From the NCBI GenBank assembly GCA_964213355.1, contig CAXOVY010000017.1, positions 1 through 64,000 on the forward strand: a stretch of 64,000 bases of DNA, written 5' to 3'. Both the position numbers and the translations under genes were made by a program. This document shows positions 8,937 through 18,292 of this stretch, in pieces; the first letter of the stretch is position 1, and every line of letters starts with the position of its first letter. The stretch comes from JBAXAM01 sp964213355 (GTDB taxonomy: Bacteria; Pseudomonadota; Gammaproteobacteria; UBA9339). The notes under the pieces were generated by a model. It saw nothing but the letters and a program-made list of their open reading frames with translations, was not told the origin of the DNA and made no database searches.

Positions 8937-10478
8937 ATGAGAGGTCATATAACAATGAGAAAAATTCGGGAAATATTACGTTTAAAATTTGCTCTTGAAA
9001 TGGGAAACCAAAAAATCGCCAATAGTTTGGCAATTAGCAGCAGTACTGTACATGAATGTTTGCGCAGGGCTAATTTAGCTAATCTTAGCTGGCCGCTGCC
9101 AGATAACATAGATGATGAGATATTGGAGAAACAGCTTTACTCTCCGCCAAGACAAGCAATACCAAAGGAAGAGCGAGGTGAGTTGGATTGGTCTAAAATT
9201 CATGATGAGCTAAAACGCAAACACGTAACGTTAATGTTACTGTGGAACGAGTACAGAGAATCGTATCCAATGGGAATAGGCTACAGTCGGTTTTGCGATC
9301 TTTACTTGCTATGGAAAAAGCCATTAGACACATGGATGCGTCAAGATCATAAAGCTGGCGAAAAAATGTTTGTCGATTATGCAGGAGGCACTATTCCTAT
9401 AAGCGATGGGCAAGGCTATATACATCAAGCACAGATTTTTGTTGCTGTGCTTGGCGCGTCTGGATACATCTACGCTGAAGCGACAATGACACAATCTTTG
9501 CAGGATTGGATAGAGTCACATTGTCGAGCTCTTAAATTCTTCGGCGGTGTTCCAGAGATATCGGTGCCTGACAATTTAAAAAATTGCACTGTCCTTGCCC
9601 ATCGCTATGAGCCAGATATTAACCCAACTTATCATGACCTGGCAAAGCATTATGGGTTTGTAGTTATGCCTGCGCGCGTAAGAAAACCAAAAGATAAAAG
9701 TTTGGCGGAAAAAAGCGTACAAATTATACAGTACCAAATTCTAGCAAAATTACGCGATCAAACTTTTTTTAGTTTGGTAGAAGTAAATGAACCGATAGCA
9801 ATTTTATTGAAAAAAATTAATTCGCAAGCTTTCCAAAAATTATCAGGATCACGGTTAAGCCAATTTGAGAAGTTAGATAAACCAGCTTTAAAACCACTAC
9901 CAAGCACGCCCTACAAATTCGCTGAATGGGCAAAGGCAAGACTGGGTCCTGATTATCATATTGAATTGGATAAACACTTTTACAGCGTTCCGTATACTTT
10001 TATTAAAAAAATTTTGGATGTGAGATTTACTGATCAAACAGTTGAAATTTTTTATCGTTCAAAAAGAATAGCGGTTCACATGCGCAGTTACATACATAGA
10101 CGACATACAACATTGAAAGAGCATATGCCTAAGGCTCATCAGAAATATGTCGAGTGGACTCCGGAACGAATTATTAATTGGGCTCGAAAAATAGGAATGG
10201 CAACAGCGCAATTAGTTGAGAAAGTTATCGAAACTAAAGAGCATCCACAATTAGCCTTTCGTGCATGCCTTGGGATCCTGCATCTTGGTAAGAGCTATAC
10301 TGAACTACGGTTGGAAGCAGCATGTGTCCGCGCTTTAAAAATAGGAGCCTACAGTTATCACAACATAGCGTCTATTCTAAAAAATAATTTAGATAACGTG
10401 CCAGTAAGTTCATCGGAAACTTTAACAGCAACAAAAGAAGAACATGAAAACATTAGAGGAGGTGATTATTTTGAATAA
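8937..10478 (+). CDS. istA: IstA, IS21-family transposase
   Basis: This is a 513-residue DDE transposase of the IS21 family. An N-terminal helix-turn-helix lies at about residues 8-45 (NQKIANSLAISSSTVHECLRR). The rve-type catalytic core has D147 in MFVDYAGG, D212 in VPDNLKN and a candidate glutamate at E258 (SLAEKSVQ). A Mu-type C-terminal domain follows. The ATG at 8937 has GGAG at 8926-8929. A second in-frame ATG at 8955 is possible. The gene is followed after 138 bp by istB, which supplies the ATPase that selects targets. The ORF is intact, so the element may still be active. Confidence 0.92.
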   Translation: MRGHITMRKIREILRLKFALEMGNQKIANSLAISSSTVHECLRRANLANLSWPLPDNIDDEILEKQLYSPPRQAIPKEERGELDWSKIHDELKRKHVTLMLLWNEYRESYPMGIGYSRFCDLYLLWKKPLDTWMRQDHKAGEKMFVDYAGGTIPISDGQGYIHQAQIFVAVLGASGYIYAEATMTQSLQDWIESHCRALKFFGGVPEISVPDNLKNCTVLAHRYEPDINPTYHDLAKHYGFVVMPARVRKPKDKSLAEKSVQIIQYQILAKLRDQTFFSLVEVNEPIAILLKKINSQAFQKLSGSRLSQFEKLDKPALKPLPSTPYKFAEWAKARLGPDYHIELDKHFYSVPYTFIKKILDVRFTDQTVEIFYRSKRIAVHMRSYIHRRHTTLKEHMPKAHQKYVEWTPERIINWARKIGMATAQLVEKVIETKEHPQLAFRACLGILHLGKSYTELRLEAACVRALKIGAYSYHNIASILKNNLDNVPVSSSETLTATKEEHENIRGGDYFE

Positions 10479-10564
10479 GGGGACGCTGTCCCCTTAAACC
10501 CCTGAAGTATTTAGAGACGTAACTTGTAATTGATGAGGCGGGATTAGCCGCCTCAAGTTACGTC
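10478..10564 (+). other. Two strong stem-loops between istA and istB
   Basis: The first is AAGGGGAC-gct-GTCCCCTT just after the istA stop at about 10478-10496. The second has an outer 10-bp stem (GACGTAACTT at 10516-10525 with AAGTTACGTC at 10555-10564). Its inner 7-bp stem is GAGGCGG at 10535-10541 with CCGCCTC at 10548-10554, and nine unpaired bases lie on the 5' side only. Neither has a T-run. They could modulate the istA:istB ratio or be REP-like insertions. In many IS21 elements istA and istB overlap or nearly touch, so a structured spacer is unusual. Confidence 0.7.
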
Positions 10565-10616
10565 ACTGTCATCAGCGCTTCCGCCTGTACAGTAATTTAA
10601 TAATATAGGAGAAAAA

Positions 10617-11372
10617 ATGTTAATACATCCAACAATTGAAAATTTAAAAAAACTACGTTTACTAGGAATGGCTAAAGCATTAGAAAACCAGCTTGATCAA
10701 CCGCAAGTAGAAAGTATGAGCTTCGAAGAACGATTAGGGTTAATAATTGACCGTGAAATTTGTGATCGTGAAAATAGAAAATTACAAACAAGGCTTCGCA
10801 ATGCAGCTTTAAAACAAACAGCGTCAGTAGAAGATATTGATTATCGCGCATCACGTGGTATTGATAAAAAGCTCGTATTTACTTTATCTAATTGCCAATG
10901 GATAAAAATGCACCGCAATGTTTTAATTATTGGTGCAACTGGTACAGGCAAAACATATCTTGCTTGCGCTTTGGCACATAAAGCTTGTTTAGAAGGAAAC
11001 TCTGTTTATTACAGTCGCCTCTCAAGACTTCTGCCAGATTTGGGTTTAGCACGAGGCGATGGTAGCTATAATAAAAAAATGAAACAGCTGGCAAAGGTCG
11101 AGGTTTTGATTTTAGACGACTGGGGACTTTCTCCTCTTACAGATGAGCAACGTCGTGATTTATTAGAGCTACTAGACGATCGTCATGAAAAATGCTCTAC
11201 TATTGTTACCAGTCAACTGCCAATTAAACTCTGGCATGAAGCCATTGGAGATAAAACTTTGGCTGACGCTATTATGGATCGACTGGTACACAACGCTTAT
11301 CGGTTAGAATTAAAAGGTGACGACTCTATGCGTAAATTTCGTAATGAAAATCTGAATAAGAGGGATAAATAA
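10617..11372 (+). CDS. istB: IstB, IS21-family transposition ATPase
   Basis: This is a 251-residue AAA+ ATPase of the IstB/DnaC-like family. It forms an oligomer on DNA and recruits IstA to the target. The Walker A motif GATGTGKT is at residues 106-113, the Walker B region VLILDDWG is near residues 162-169, and the sensor-1 region TIVTSQLP lies at about 196-203. AGGAG sits about six bases before the ATG. The length is normal for IstB and the frame is intact. The right terminal array of the IS begins 33 bp after the stop. Confidence 0.93.
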   Translation: MLIHPTIENLKKLRLLGMAKALENQLDQPQVESMSFEERLGLIIDREICDRENRKLQTRLRNAALKQTASVEDIDYRASRGIDKKLVFTLSNCQWIKMHRNVLIIGATGTGKTYLACALAHKACLEGNSVYYSRLSRLLPDLGLARGDGSYNKKMKQLAKVEVLILDDWGLSPLTDEQRRDLLELLDDRHEKCSTIVTSQLPIKLWHEAIGDKTLADAIMDRLVHNAYRLELKGDDSMRKFRNENLNKRDK

Positions 11373-11405
11373 CTAAATTATAACAAAGGTCTTTCGCTTT
11401 GATTT

Positions 11406-11519
11406 TTTTGATCGGTTTGGATCGGAATCGTTAATCGATTTGGACTGGAATTACTGATCGGTTTGGACTGGAATCATTGATCGGTTTGAATCGGAATGAT
11501 TGATCGATTTCATCGGAAT
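11406..11519 (-). repeat. Right-end array of five units of the IS21-family element
   Basis: Read on the minus strand, five units run inward from 11519. They start at 11519 (22 bp), 11497, 11474, 11451 and 11428 (23 bp each), with the same ATTCC...CAAAYCGATYA pattern as the left end. The third and fourth are exact copies of left units two and three. The left array has four units and the right has five. Confidence 0.85.
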
Positions 11520-14500
11520 ACGCAGACTAGAACAAAATAAGCGGCGGATGCTATGGAATCCGCAAAAACAGAGTGGAGAAAAATACGCGGTTTTCCAAAA
11601 GGAAGCTCTACAAATTGCCAAAGGCGATAAACTGATTGCCGCCAGCAATATTTATAATTTAGGAATAAAAAATGGAACAAAATTTACCATTAGCGAGATA
11701 AACGAAAAATATACTAAGTTATTATGTGATACGGCAAAAGAATCAAAAGCAATCAAAATAAATCTGACTGAATTAAAAAACAGTCATTTTCAGTACAACT
11801 ATGCAACAACCATAAATAGGTCATTGAAAAAACCAGTAACCAATATAATAGCCGATTTTAAAGCATATTCATTAGATAAATCAACTATTGATGAATTGAC
11901 CAAACGAGCCAAAGATACTCTTACAATATTTACCAATGATGGCGAAGCTGCCCAAAAAAGATTCGGGTCTATTCCTGTTAATCTAACTGCTGCTGAAACG
12001 TTATTAGATACTAGCAAAACAATTTTTGGTACAGATAATAAAGTTGAAAAAGCGCTAAGTGATAAAACAATTTCTGAAATTAAATTGGAGCTTGAGAAAG
12101 CAATAGGAACTTTAAGGAACCAATATGAATTTAGATCGCAAGATGAACGGAAAGCGGTAGATTTTGCTATAAAAAAGATTACCTCGCGCCATGCCGGTTT
12201 TGATCATAAGGATTTAGAAAAAGAAGCGCTTGCATTTGCTTTGGAAGAACTATTATCCAAGCAAAATAGAAAAGTGCTTTTAAAAGATATTAAAAAAATT
12301 ATTGAAGAAAAACATGTCGCTGGTGAATTGGTGGCTGGCAAGCATTTTGACGATGGAGTCAAATGGACTACCAAAGAAATATTAGAGTTTGAGCGTTCTA
12401 TTATTGCTGAGCTGAAAAAAGGAGCAAATAAACTAGAACCTTTACTTGATCCAAAAACGTTAAAAATCCCAACAGAAGAGATTAGCCTTACAGGCGATCA
12501 AAAAAATGCCATTTCTTTGATTACTACCACAAAAGATCAATATGTAATAGTTCAAGGGTATGCTGGGACTGGTAAGACTGCAATGTATGCCCAAGTACAC
12601 AAAATGCTAAAGGAGAAAAATAATAATAAAAAAGAAAAAGTAAAAATGCTTGGGTTAGCGCCAACCCATAAAGCGGTGAAGGAACTAAAGGCTATTGGTA
12701 TAAAAGCTCAATCTTTAAAAAGTTTTTTAATAGAACAAAAAAGGATAGAGAAAAATCATATAGAAATGGTCAGCAAAAGTCCTGACTCCCAAAGAATCAA
12801 CATATTGGATAATAGGTTAATTATTTTAGATGAAATCTCGATGGTTCCAAACAAAGAACTTTTAGATTTTGTCAGGATAACTGGCAAAAGCAAAGCGCAT
12901 GCAGTTCTCAGCGGCGATCGCGCCCAGCACTTACCAATCGGTTCTGGTAAACCGGTTGAGATTACCCAGGACAGCAAGCTACTAAAAACAGCCTTTTTGA
13001 AAGAAATTGTGCGCCAAAGAAATCCTAATTTAAAAGAAGCAGTACAAAGCACTATCAATAAAAACTATGCTTATGCGCTAGATAAGATTGAAAAAGATAA
13101 CCCGCAAAACTATATAGAAAGGATTAATCCAAAATCCGACTTGTTCAAAAACCAATCTGATTTAAATTTTGAGTTTTTTAAAAACCTCCAAAAATCAATT
13201 ATTGAAGTAGACAATAATGAATTACAACCATGGGAAAAAACTTTAGAGCAGATGGTAGCAGAAGATTTTTTAACAAGAACGCAGGAGGTTAGAGATAAAA
13301 CTGTTATTATAGTCCACGCCAACGAAGATAGAGCAATTATTACTGAATATATTCGAGACGGTTTAAAAAAACAGGGAGTTATCGAAAAAACTGGTATCAA
13401 AGTAAATTGTTTAACTGCCAAGGGGTTTACTGATGCTGAACATAAATCTCTCAAGTCTTACGATACAGGTGATGTAGTAAAGCTCGAGAAAAAATATTAT
13501 CACGTAACTGAGGTTGATGTAGAAGCCAAGAGCTTATTGCTAAAAGACGGCTCTGGCAAAACCAGATACTTCTATCCAGAAAAGGAGGTTGATAAGCATA
13601 ACATAGAGTTATATCACCATACCAAAGAAGAACTTGCCATTGGTGATGTTATAAGGCTTACCAAAACCGATAAAAAAAGAAGTTTATTTGCAAACTTTGA
13701 ATATCGGGTAAAAGAAATAAATGATAAGCAAGCAATCCTTGAATATAAGGATAAAGAAAAATCTCAAATAATTCTAAATCACAGAAAATTAAAAGATAGT
13801 CACTGGGATTATGCGCAAACAGTAACTAGCTACGGTATTCAAGGTGGCTCCAAAAAATACGCCATAGCTTTTGAAGTGAGTTATAGGAAGTTCTTAGCAA
13901 ACGTCCGCAGTTTTTATATTAGTATAAGCCGCGCTATCGAGCATTTAACAATATATACAGATAATAAGAGCAGATTTTTACAGCGGTTACTTCAAAATAA
14001 AGGCGATAAATATTCAGCGCTTGAAGTTACAGGAGAATTAGAGAAACTCGTAAATAATAGCGAACAAACAACAAAGTTAAAGGAAAAATTAAATACTGCG
14101 ATTTATAGCGTTAAAGAAATAAAGCAATCTCTTGAAAACCAAGCTGAAAATATTGTTGAACGATTATTAGGAAGACCTAATAATAAATTATCCTCCTCAA
14201 AAGAATGGCGATATGGAAATAAAGGTAGTTTGGTTGTCGATATGGCCGGAAACAAAAGAGGTCTTTGGAAGAATTTTGAAACAGGAGAATATGGTAATTT
14301 AATGACCCTACTCCAAAGAGAACTAGGTTTGAGTTTTCCTGAAACGCTTAAATATGCATCGGATATGTTTGGCGGTTTTCAAAACCACATTCCATTATCT
14401 AAAATCAGCAAAGACCAAATTGGTACAAATAAAAATACTAAAGCCAACGCAGAAAAAAATAAAACCAGCGAATATGCGCAAAAATTAGCGAAAGAAAGCT

Positions 14501-15126
14501 TGCCTATATCTGGAACTATTGCAGAAAAGTACCTAAAAAAGCATCGCAGTATTAAAAATATAGATAGCGATGACATAAGATACCATCCAAAAGTCTTTAC
14601 TGATAAAAACGAAAAACAAAAATATCTGCCAGCGATGTTATCTGTAGGCAGAGATAAAGATGGGAATATACAGTGCGTTCAAGCAACTTACCTCGATCCC
14701 AAAACAACCAACAAAGCTGATCTTGCCGTAAAAAAACGTACTTATGCTTCACCATCAGGCGCATTAGTTTCGCTGCAAAAACACAAAAATATAACAGACC
14801 CTAAAAATAAAATAAGCTTTATTGCCGAAGGCGCCGAAACCGGCTTGAGCATCAAAGATGCTACGGAGAACATCAAAAATAGCGAGGTAGTGGTAACACT
14901 CGGTAAATCAAACTTTACCACCATTGATCCCCAAAGTATTAGCGACAAAATAGTCTTTTGTTTAGACAATGATGGATCAGCAACATTTACTGATAATACC
15001 ATTCATAGAGCCGCCAAAAGATTAATCGACTTTGGAAAAGAAGTATTTATTAGCATACCCAGACAAACAACTAGCGCGAGTTTATTAAACTCAAAAACAA
15101 AAACGCTGCAAACCCTTGTCCAATAA
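11500..15126 (+). pseudogene. traI: TraI relaxase-helicase, middle part (helicase and Toprim-like domains), cut at both ends by insertion sequences
   Basis: Host sequence runs from 11531 to 15074. Codons before 11531 come from the IS21-family end and those after 15074 from the IS1634-family end, so the apparent start (TTG at 11500) and stop are artefacts. The segment carries the active SF1 helicase: Walker A GYAGTGKT with its lysine at reconstructed residue 1070, then Walker B LIILDEISM. A C-terminal Toprim-like domain has FIAEGAETGLS (Glu at reconstructed 1821) and FCLDNDG (Asp at 1867 and 1869). In the intact protein this part would unwind the plasmid strand during transfer. The Toprim-like tail suggests a primase-related activity, which is inference. 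Without a native start this fragment is probably not translated as is. Confidence 0.85.
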
Positions 15127-15141
15127 GGCAAAGCGCCCATC

Positions 15142-16848
15142 TTAAGTGTAGTCACTGAAATTAACTTTTGGCCGAATATTTTGATTTGTTATATCTAACT
15201 TTTCTGCCATTTCTTGTATGGCAGAATCAATTTTTTCTAGTTGATATGTTACTTTGTTGCTTCCCTGTGTAACGCATCCTAATCGTATGCTTTTGAGATC
15301 ATCCATAAAATGACTAACATTTCTAGAATAGCAATGTTTTATTTTTCTATAAACATATACTGTCAAAAGATAACCAATGATGCACATTAAAAAATGAGCT
15401 TCTATTTTCTGATCAGTCCAATGGTACTGAGGACGAATTGCCATATGGTATGGATTTTTAAAATTACGGAATGAGTACTCGACCTTAGCTTGACCTCGAT
15501 AAGCTAACAATATTTCTTCGTTGTTCCACTCGTGTCGATTTGTTACTGTTATTTTTCGTCCCAGTATCTCTTCTTTTAGTTTATCGAATGCATGTGTATC
15601 TATGAAATAAGTAAAACTTAATTTATTGTTTTCCAGCTCGATTATTTTATACATTAAAATATCTTCTATAAATTGTCCTTTGATAATATTTCGCAAGCGT
15701 TCTTCTAACTCTGTTTTGGTAAATTTTTTTCTACCTTTGGGGTTTTCAAGTTGCTGTTTAAGCTCATTCAGTGTCTTGTATTTTTTTTCTAAATGTTGCG
15801 CAATACCTTGGATCTGCCCTTCTTTAAGTTGCGTTGAGATAGTAACCACACATGTTAATTCATGTCCCCATATTTCTTTTTTAATTCGATATGCTGGTAA
15901 TGTTTCACCTTCTATAGTAATTTCTGAAAAATGCCTGTTTGCTTCTTTTATTAAATCTTTGAAGTGCGCTGGAACTAATCCAGCAACATAATAACAATCT
16001 TGATTTTGGTTCAGTGTAGCAAAATTTTCTTTGCTATTATTACCCTTATCAAAGACAAGTGTTACATCTGCTAATTCTTTTGTTATGTGTCTCAATCGTT
16101 CTAATAATTCACTACAGTTTTCTTTGAATACAGTAACGTCATTTTTATTGCCGCAATAAGTTTTATGGAACAGCGGAAATTGATCCTCTTTTGAAACCAA
16201 TAAGGCCAAACCCACTTGTCGCAAATCAAAACGCTTTTGTTTATTTCTTCCACGTTTTGGTAAATCACAACGGTCATTTGTCGAATCTATAAAAGTGAAA
16301 AAATTTGTGGTGTCAAAAAATAAACAATCTAGTTTTAAATCTTGCAGGTTTATCAATTTTGTTACAACTTCTTCTTCAATTTTAGCTATAGCTTCAGTAG
16401 ATAAAGAACACATTTGATCCCAGAAATGTTGAGAATCAAGTTTCTTTAATGGTCCCGTTTTTAGACAATATTCTAATGATGTTTCTTTGCACCAATCATA
16501 CCAACCCATCTTACTTGTCGGCTGACATGCTCTACCAATTGCAGCCAACAAAAAAGATGCTCCAACCGTCAACCCATCTCTCTTGGCTTTAATTCCTCTT
16601 TTATTAGGAGAAACATATTTATTAACAATACTAACGATATCTAATTCTGTAGCCGCGCTTAATAATGCAGCCGTATCACCATGAGAGTAACTTTTAATTG
16701 ATACTCCATCTTTCAGCCGCTTTAGCAAAGTAGTGGCCGTGCCCAAATACTCTAATATGAAAGTACGTGGCTTACCGTTTATACGGTGACATTCAACTAT
16801 CGACCAATATTTATTTCCTCTTGAAATTCTAGATTGAATAAATGCCAT
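15142..16848 (-). CDS. IS1634-family transposase
   Basis: This is a 568-residue DDE transposase of the IS1634 group within the IS4-like superfamily. The N-terminus (FIQSRISRGNKYWSIVE) and the phrase RTFILEYLGTA are typical of the group. Catalytic candidates are the aspartate in CLFFDTTNFF (near 182), the aspartate in TLVFDKGNNS, and the glutamate in AKVEYSFRNFKNP near 474. The long insert between the second Asp and the Glu is normal for IS4-type enzymes. A consensus-like promoter lies directly upstream on the minus strand. The frame is intact, so the element may be active. It is transcribed opposite to traI. Confidence 0.9.
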   Translation of the reverse strand: MAFIQSRISRGNKYWSIVECHRINGKPRTFILEYLGTATTLLKRLKDGVSIKSYSHGDTAALLSAATELDIVSIVNKYVSPNKRGIKAKRDGLTVGASFLLAAIGRACQPTSKMGWYDWCKETSLEYCLKTGPLKKLDSQHFWDQMCSLSTEAIAKIEEEVVTKLINLQDLKLDCLFFDTTNFFTFIDSTNDRCDLPKRGRNKQKRFDLRQVGLALLVSKEDQFPLFHKTYCGNKNDVTVFKENCSELLERLRHITKELADVTLVFDKGNNSKENFATLNQNQDCYYVAGLVPAHFKDLIKEANRHFSEITIEGETLPAYRIKKEIWGHELTCVVTISTQLKEGQIQGIAQHLEKKYKTLNELKQQLENPKGRKKFTKTELEERLRNIIKGQFIEDILMYKIIELENNKLSFTYFIDTHAFDKLKEEILGRKITVTNRHEWNNEEILLAYRGQAKVEYSFRNFKNPYHMAIRPQYHWTDQKIEAHFLMCIIGYLLTVYVYRKIKHCYSRNVSHFMDDLKSIRLGCVTQGSNKVTYQLEKIDSAIQEMAEKLDITNQNIRPKVNFSDYT

Positions 16849-16885
16849 ATTCAGAGTCAGTTTTATATAATGTACAGTATGTACA

Positions 16886-16913
16886 ATTATAGATAAAACT
16901 GATTACATGTCAA
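16886..16913 (-). promoter_or_regulatory. Promoter of the IS1634-family transposase
   Basis: On the minus strand TTGACA (16913-16908), a 16-bp spacer and TATAAT (16891-16886) form a consensus sigma-70 promoter about 38 bp upstream of the transposase start. Just downstream lie two TGTACA half-sites (TGTACATACTGTACA as read on this strand). They could be a repressor site controlling transposition. Confidence 0.75.
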
Positions 16914-17063
16914 GTGATTTAGGACATAATTTAGATAATATGCTATGCACAAATACAGTGTGTACATTTTTAGTGTCAAAAAAACAGCCTATCTTGTTAT
17001 TTTAAAATGATTTTTTACAAAAGAATTAACTGAAAAATTTTGAGTTTAATAAACTCGCGCTAG

Positions 17064-17475
17064 CAAAAGCAATGAGAAAATAGATTTTAATGATCTAGCT
17101 AGAACCACAGGAATTAATACAGTAAAAAATACTTTGGATAATTCTGTACCGTACAATGAGTGGAAAAATAATATAGAGAAAATTGCGGCTACCCAAAAAA
17201 ATGAAATTAACCTAAGTGTTGCTGAAAAGATAATGCAAGATCGCTATCCGTTGAATCATAAATTATGTGATTCATTATTAAAAAAACCTGAAATAAATTT
17301 AAATGCCGCTATCAAGCTTATAGGTTTAGAACAAAAAAATACGCTTATTAAACACTACACACATAATCACACGCAAAACGCCCCATCCATTCAGAAAAAT
17401 ATAAATGTTACAAAAGATTTAAACAGCCCTGACATCTCGAAATCTTTGTCTAAAACTGAGAAAGAGATCTACTGA
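17064..17475 (+). pseudogene. traI: TraI relaxase-helicase, 3' end, separated by an IS1634-family element
   Basis: The frame is open from 17053 through 17475. Its first residues (SKSNEKIDFNDLARTTGIN) continue the Toprim-like domain interrupted at 15074. Joining 15074 to 17064 after removing the IS and one CTAG repeat keeps the frame. With the first insertion also removed, the gene runs 2164 + 3544 + 412 = 6120 bases, or 2039 residues plus stop. Taken alone, the piece could be mistaken for a 113-residue hypothetical protein starting at a TTG at 17134, with no ribosome binding site to support it. The tail (about residues 1950-2039 of the joined protein) is polar and helical. Confidence 0.8.
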
Positions 17476-17500
17476 TTTTAAACCAACCTTGGAGAATATT

Positions 17501-17851
17501 ATGCCAAAAGTAATATCGTTTTTAGATGATGCAGTTATAAATAACCTACATGAACTATGCAATAACTCCGGTAAGTCACTCTCGAAAACAATAGCTGAGC
17601 TTGTAGATATTGGATACAAAGTAAAGTTATATCACGAAAAACAGCAACCTGATCAGCAAACAGAAAAACCTTTACTGCCCAATAAGCATACAGAATATTT
17701 ATTGAGGATAATGGCTATTGCTACCGATATCTATAGATGCACGCGTAATGGAAAATCAAAATATAAAGAAGATAGTATTGACGATGTTTTAGTAACCATT
17801 GCTACCAATACCCAAAACTTCATTAACAGCAAATTTAAGGAAAATCAGTAA
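17501..17851 (+). CDS. Ribbon-helix-helix-type DNA-binding protein, possible relaxosome accessory protein
   Basis: The 116-residue product starts at ATG 17501, six bases after GGAG at 17491-17494; an in-frame TTG at 17489 is less likely. The N-terminus (PKVISFLDDAVINNLHELCN, then SLSKTIAELVDIGYKVK) has the strand-helix-helix pattern of ribbon-helix-helix DNA-binding proteins. It resembles the N-terminal domain of F TraM. The C-terminal half is helical. Its position 25 bp after the traI stop fits a relaxosome protein that binds oriT, or a regulator of the tra operon. The fold is an inference from pattern, and the name TraM is not assigned. Confidence 0.5.
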   Translation: MPKVISFLDDAVINNLHELCNNSGKSLSKTIAELVDIGYKVKLYHEKQQPDQQTEKPLLPNKHTEYLLRIMAIATDIYRCTRNGKSKYKEDSIDDVLVTIATNTQNFINSKFKENQ

Positions 17852-17873
17852 CTTTTTGGATTTTAGGCGTTAT

Positions 17874-17938
17874 TTGTAAAAATATTTTTACAAAAAATGG
17901 GTTAATATCGGATGGCAGGTAAATTGTAGAGACAATTT
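17874..17938 (+). promoter_or_regulatory. Palindromes upstream of the excisionase-like gene (candidate operators)
   Basis: A perfect 20-bp palindrome (TTGTAAAAAT at 17874-17883 with ATTTTTACAA at 17884-17893) is followed by an inverted repeat AAATTGT-AGAG-ACAATTT at 17921-17938 that abuts the ATG at 17939. No clear Shine-Dalgarno sequence is seen. Both are well placed for control of the xis-int pair by an element-encoded regulator, possibly the ribbon-helix-helix protein or the excisionase itself. Confidence 0.55.
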
Positions 17939-18292
17939 ATGGATAAAAATAACTGTATTCTGCCGCGTATAATCAGATTGAGAGATATCCCTCATTATCT
18001 TGGTATGGATATTAGGATATTTAATACAGAAGTTAGACCGCTTTTAACTGAAATGACAGTAGGAAAACAAGGGAAAGCCTTCGACCGACTGGACTTAGAT
18101 AAGTGGGTAGATTATTATAAAGCCAGTGGTGGGCGTCCCCCTAGTAATAAGAGGTTAGAACTATGGGACGTAAAAGAACGCCAGGTCTTTTCAAACGAGG
18201 AGAGAGCTGGCACGTTGATAAACAAGTTTTCGGTCAACGAATTCGCGAAAGTACTGGATCAAATTCGCTTGAGGAAGCGGAAAAGTATTTAG
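17939..18292 (+). CDS. Excisionase-like, AlpA-type helix-turn-helix protein
   Basis: The product is 117 residues. Residues 10-60 (RIIRLRDIPHYLGMDIRIFNTEVRPLL, then FDRLDLDKWVDYY) look like a MerR/AlpA-type winged helix-turn-helix as found in excisionases. These bend DNA at the attachment site and favour excision. The gene lies directly before the integrase and overlaps it by 130 bp in a different frame. The overlapped tail (from about residue 75) reads as a plausible helical protein, so both frames may be used. Proteins with this head and the same LWDVK-type tail commonly precede related integrases, to my recollection. The alternative is a tail that is merely read-through. Confidence 0.62.
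   Translation: MDKNNCILPRIIRLRDIPHYLGMDIRIFNTEVRPLLTEMTVGKQGKAFDRLDLDKWVDYYKASGGRPPSNKRLELWDVKERQVFSNEERAGTLINKFSVNEFAKVLDQIRLRKRKSI

Larger units (their letters stand above)
8741..11524 (+). mobile_element. IS21-family insertion sequence, inserted in traI
   Basis: This is a complete 2784-bp element with istA and istB. Both ends read TGC(A/G)TATTCCGAT inward. It is flanked by the 6-bp direct repeat GACTAG at 8735-8740 and 11525-11530. Deleting the element and one copy of the repeat joins codon 8740 to 11531-11532 in frame, so the insertion is simple and recent enough to leave both halves readable. Each end carries a tandem array of about 23-bp units described separately. The 4-8 bp duplication and the two-gene layout fit the IS21 family. 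Confidence 0.93.
15075..17059 (-). mobile_element. IS1634-family insertion sequence, inserted in traI
   Basis: This 1985-bp element is bounded by inverted repeats CGCGAGTTTATTAAACTC + AAAA, at 15075-15096 and, inverted, at 17038-17059. The direct repeat CTAG lies at 15071-15074 and 17060-17063. Each terminal repeat holds a 15-bp palindrome (GAGTTTA-T-TAAACTC). Excising the element plus one CTAG joins 15074 to 17064 in frame and continues the traI Toprim-like domain into DFNDLARTTGIN. The single transposase gene lies on the minus strand. Confidence 0.88.

Noticed and set aside
11500..15126. A separate 1208-residue helicase gene
   Set aside because: Its start codon and first ten codons come from the IS21-family end and its last codons from the IS1634-family end; host sequence joins in frame with the flanking traI parts.
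15071..17064. Inverted repeats flanking 15.1-17.1 kb as a recombination-driven inversion
   Set aside because: They are the terminal inverted repeats of the IS1634-family element, with a CTAG target duplication and restored reading frame on removal.
17134..17475. A free-standing 113-residue hypothetical gene with TTG start
   Set aside because: The frame is open further upstream and continues the traI C-terminus across the IS1634-family element; no ribosome binding site supports the TTG.
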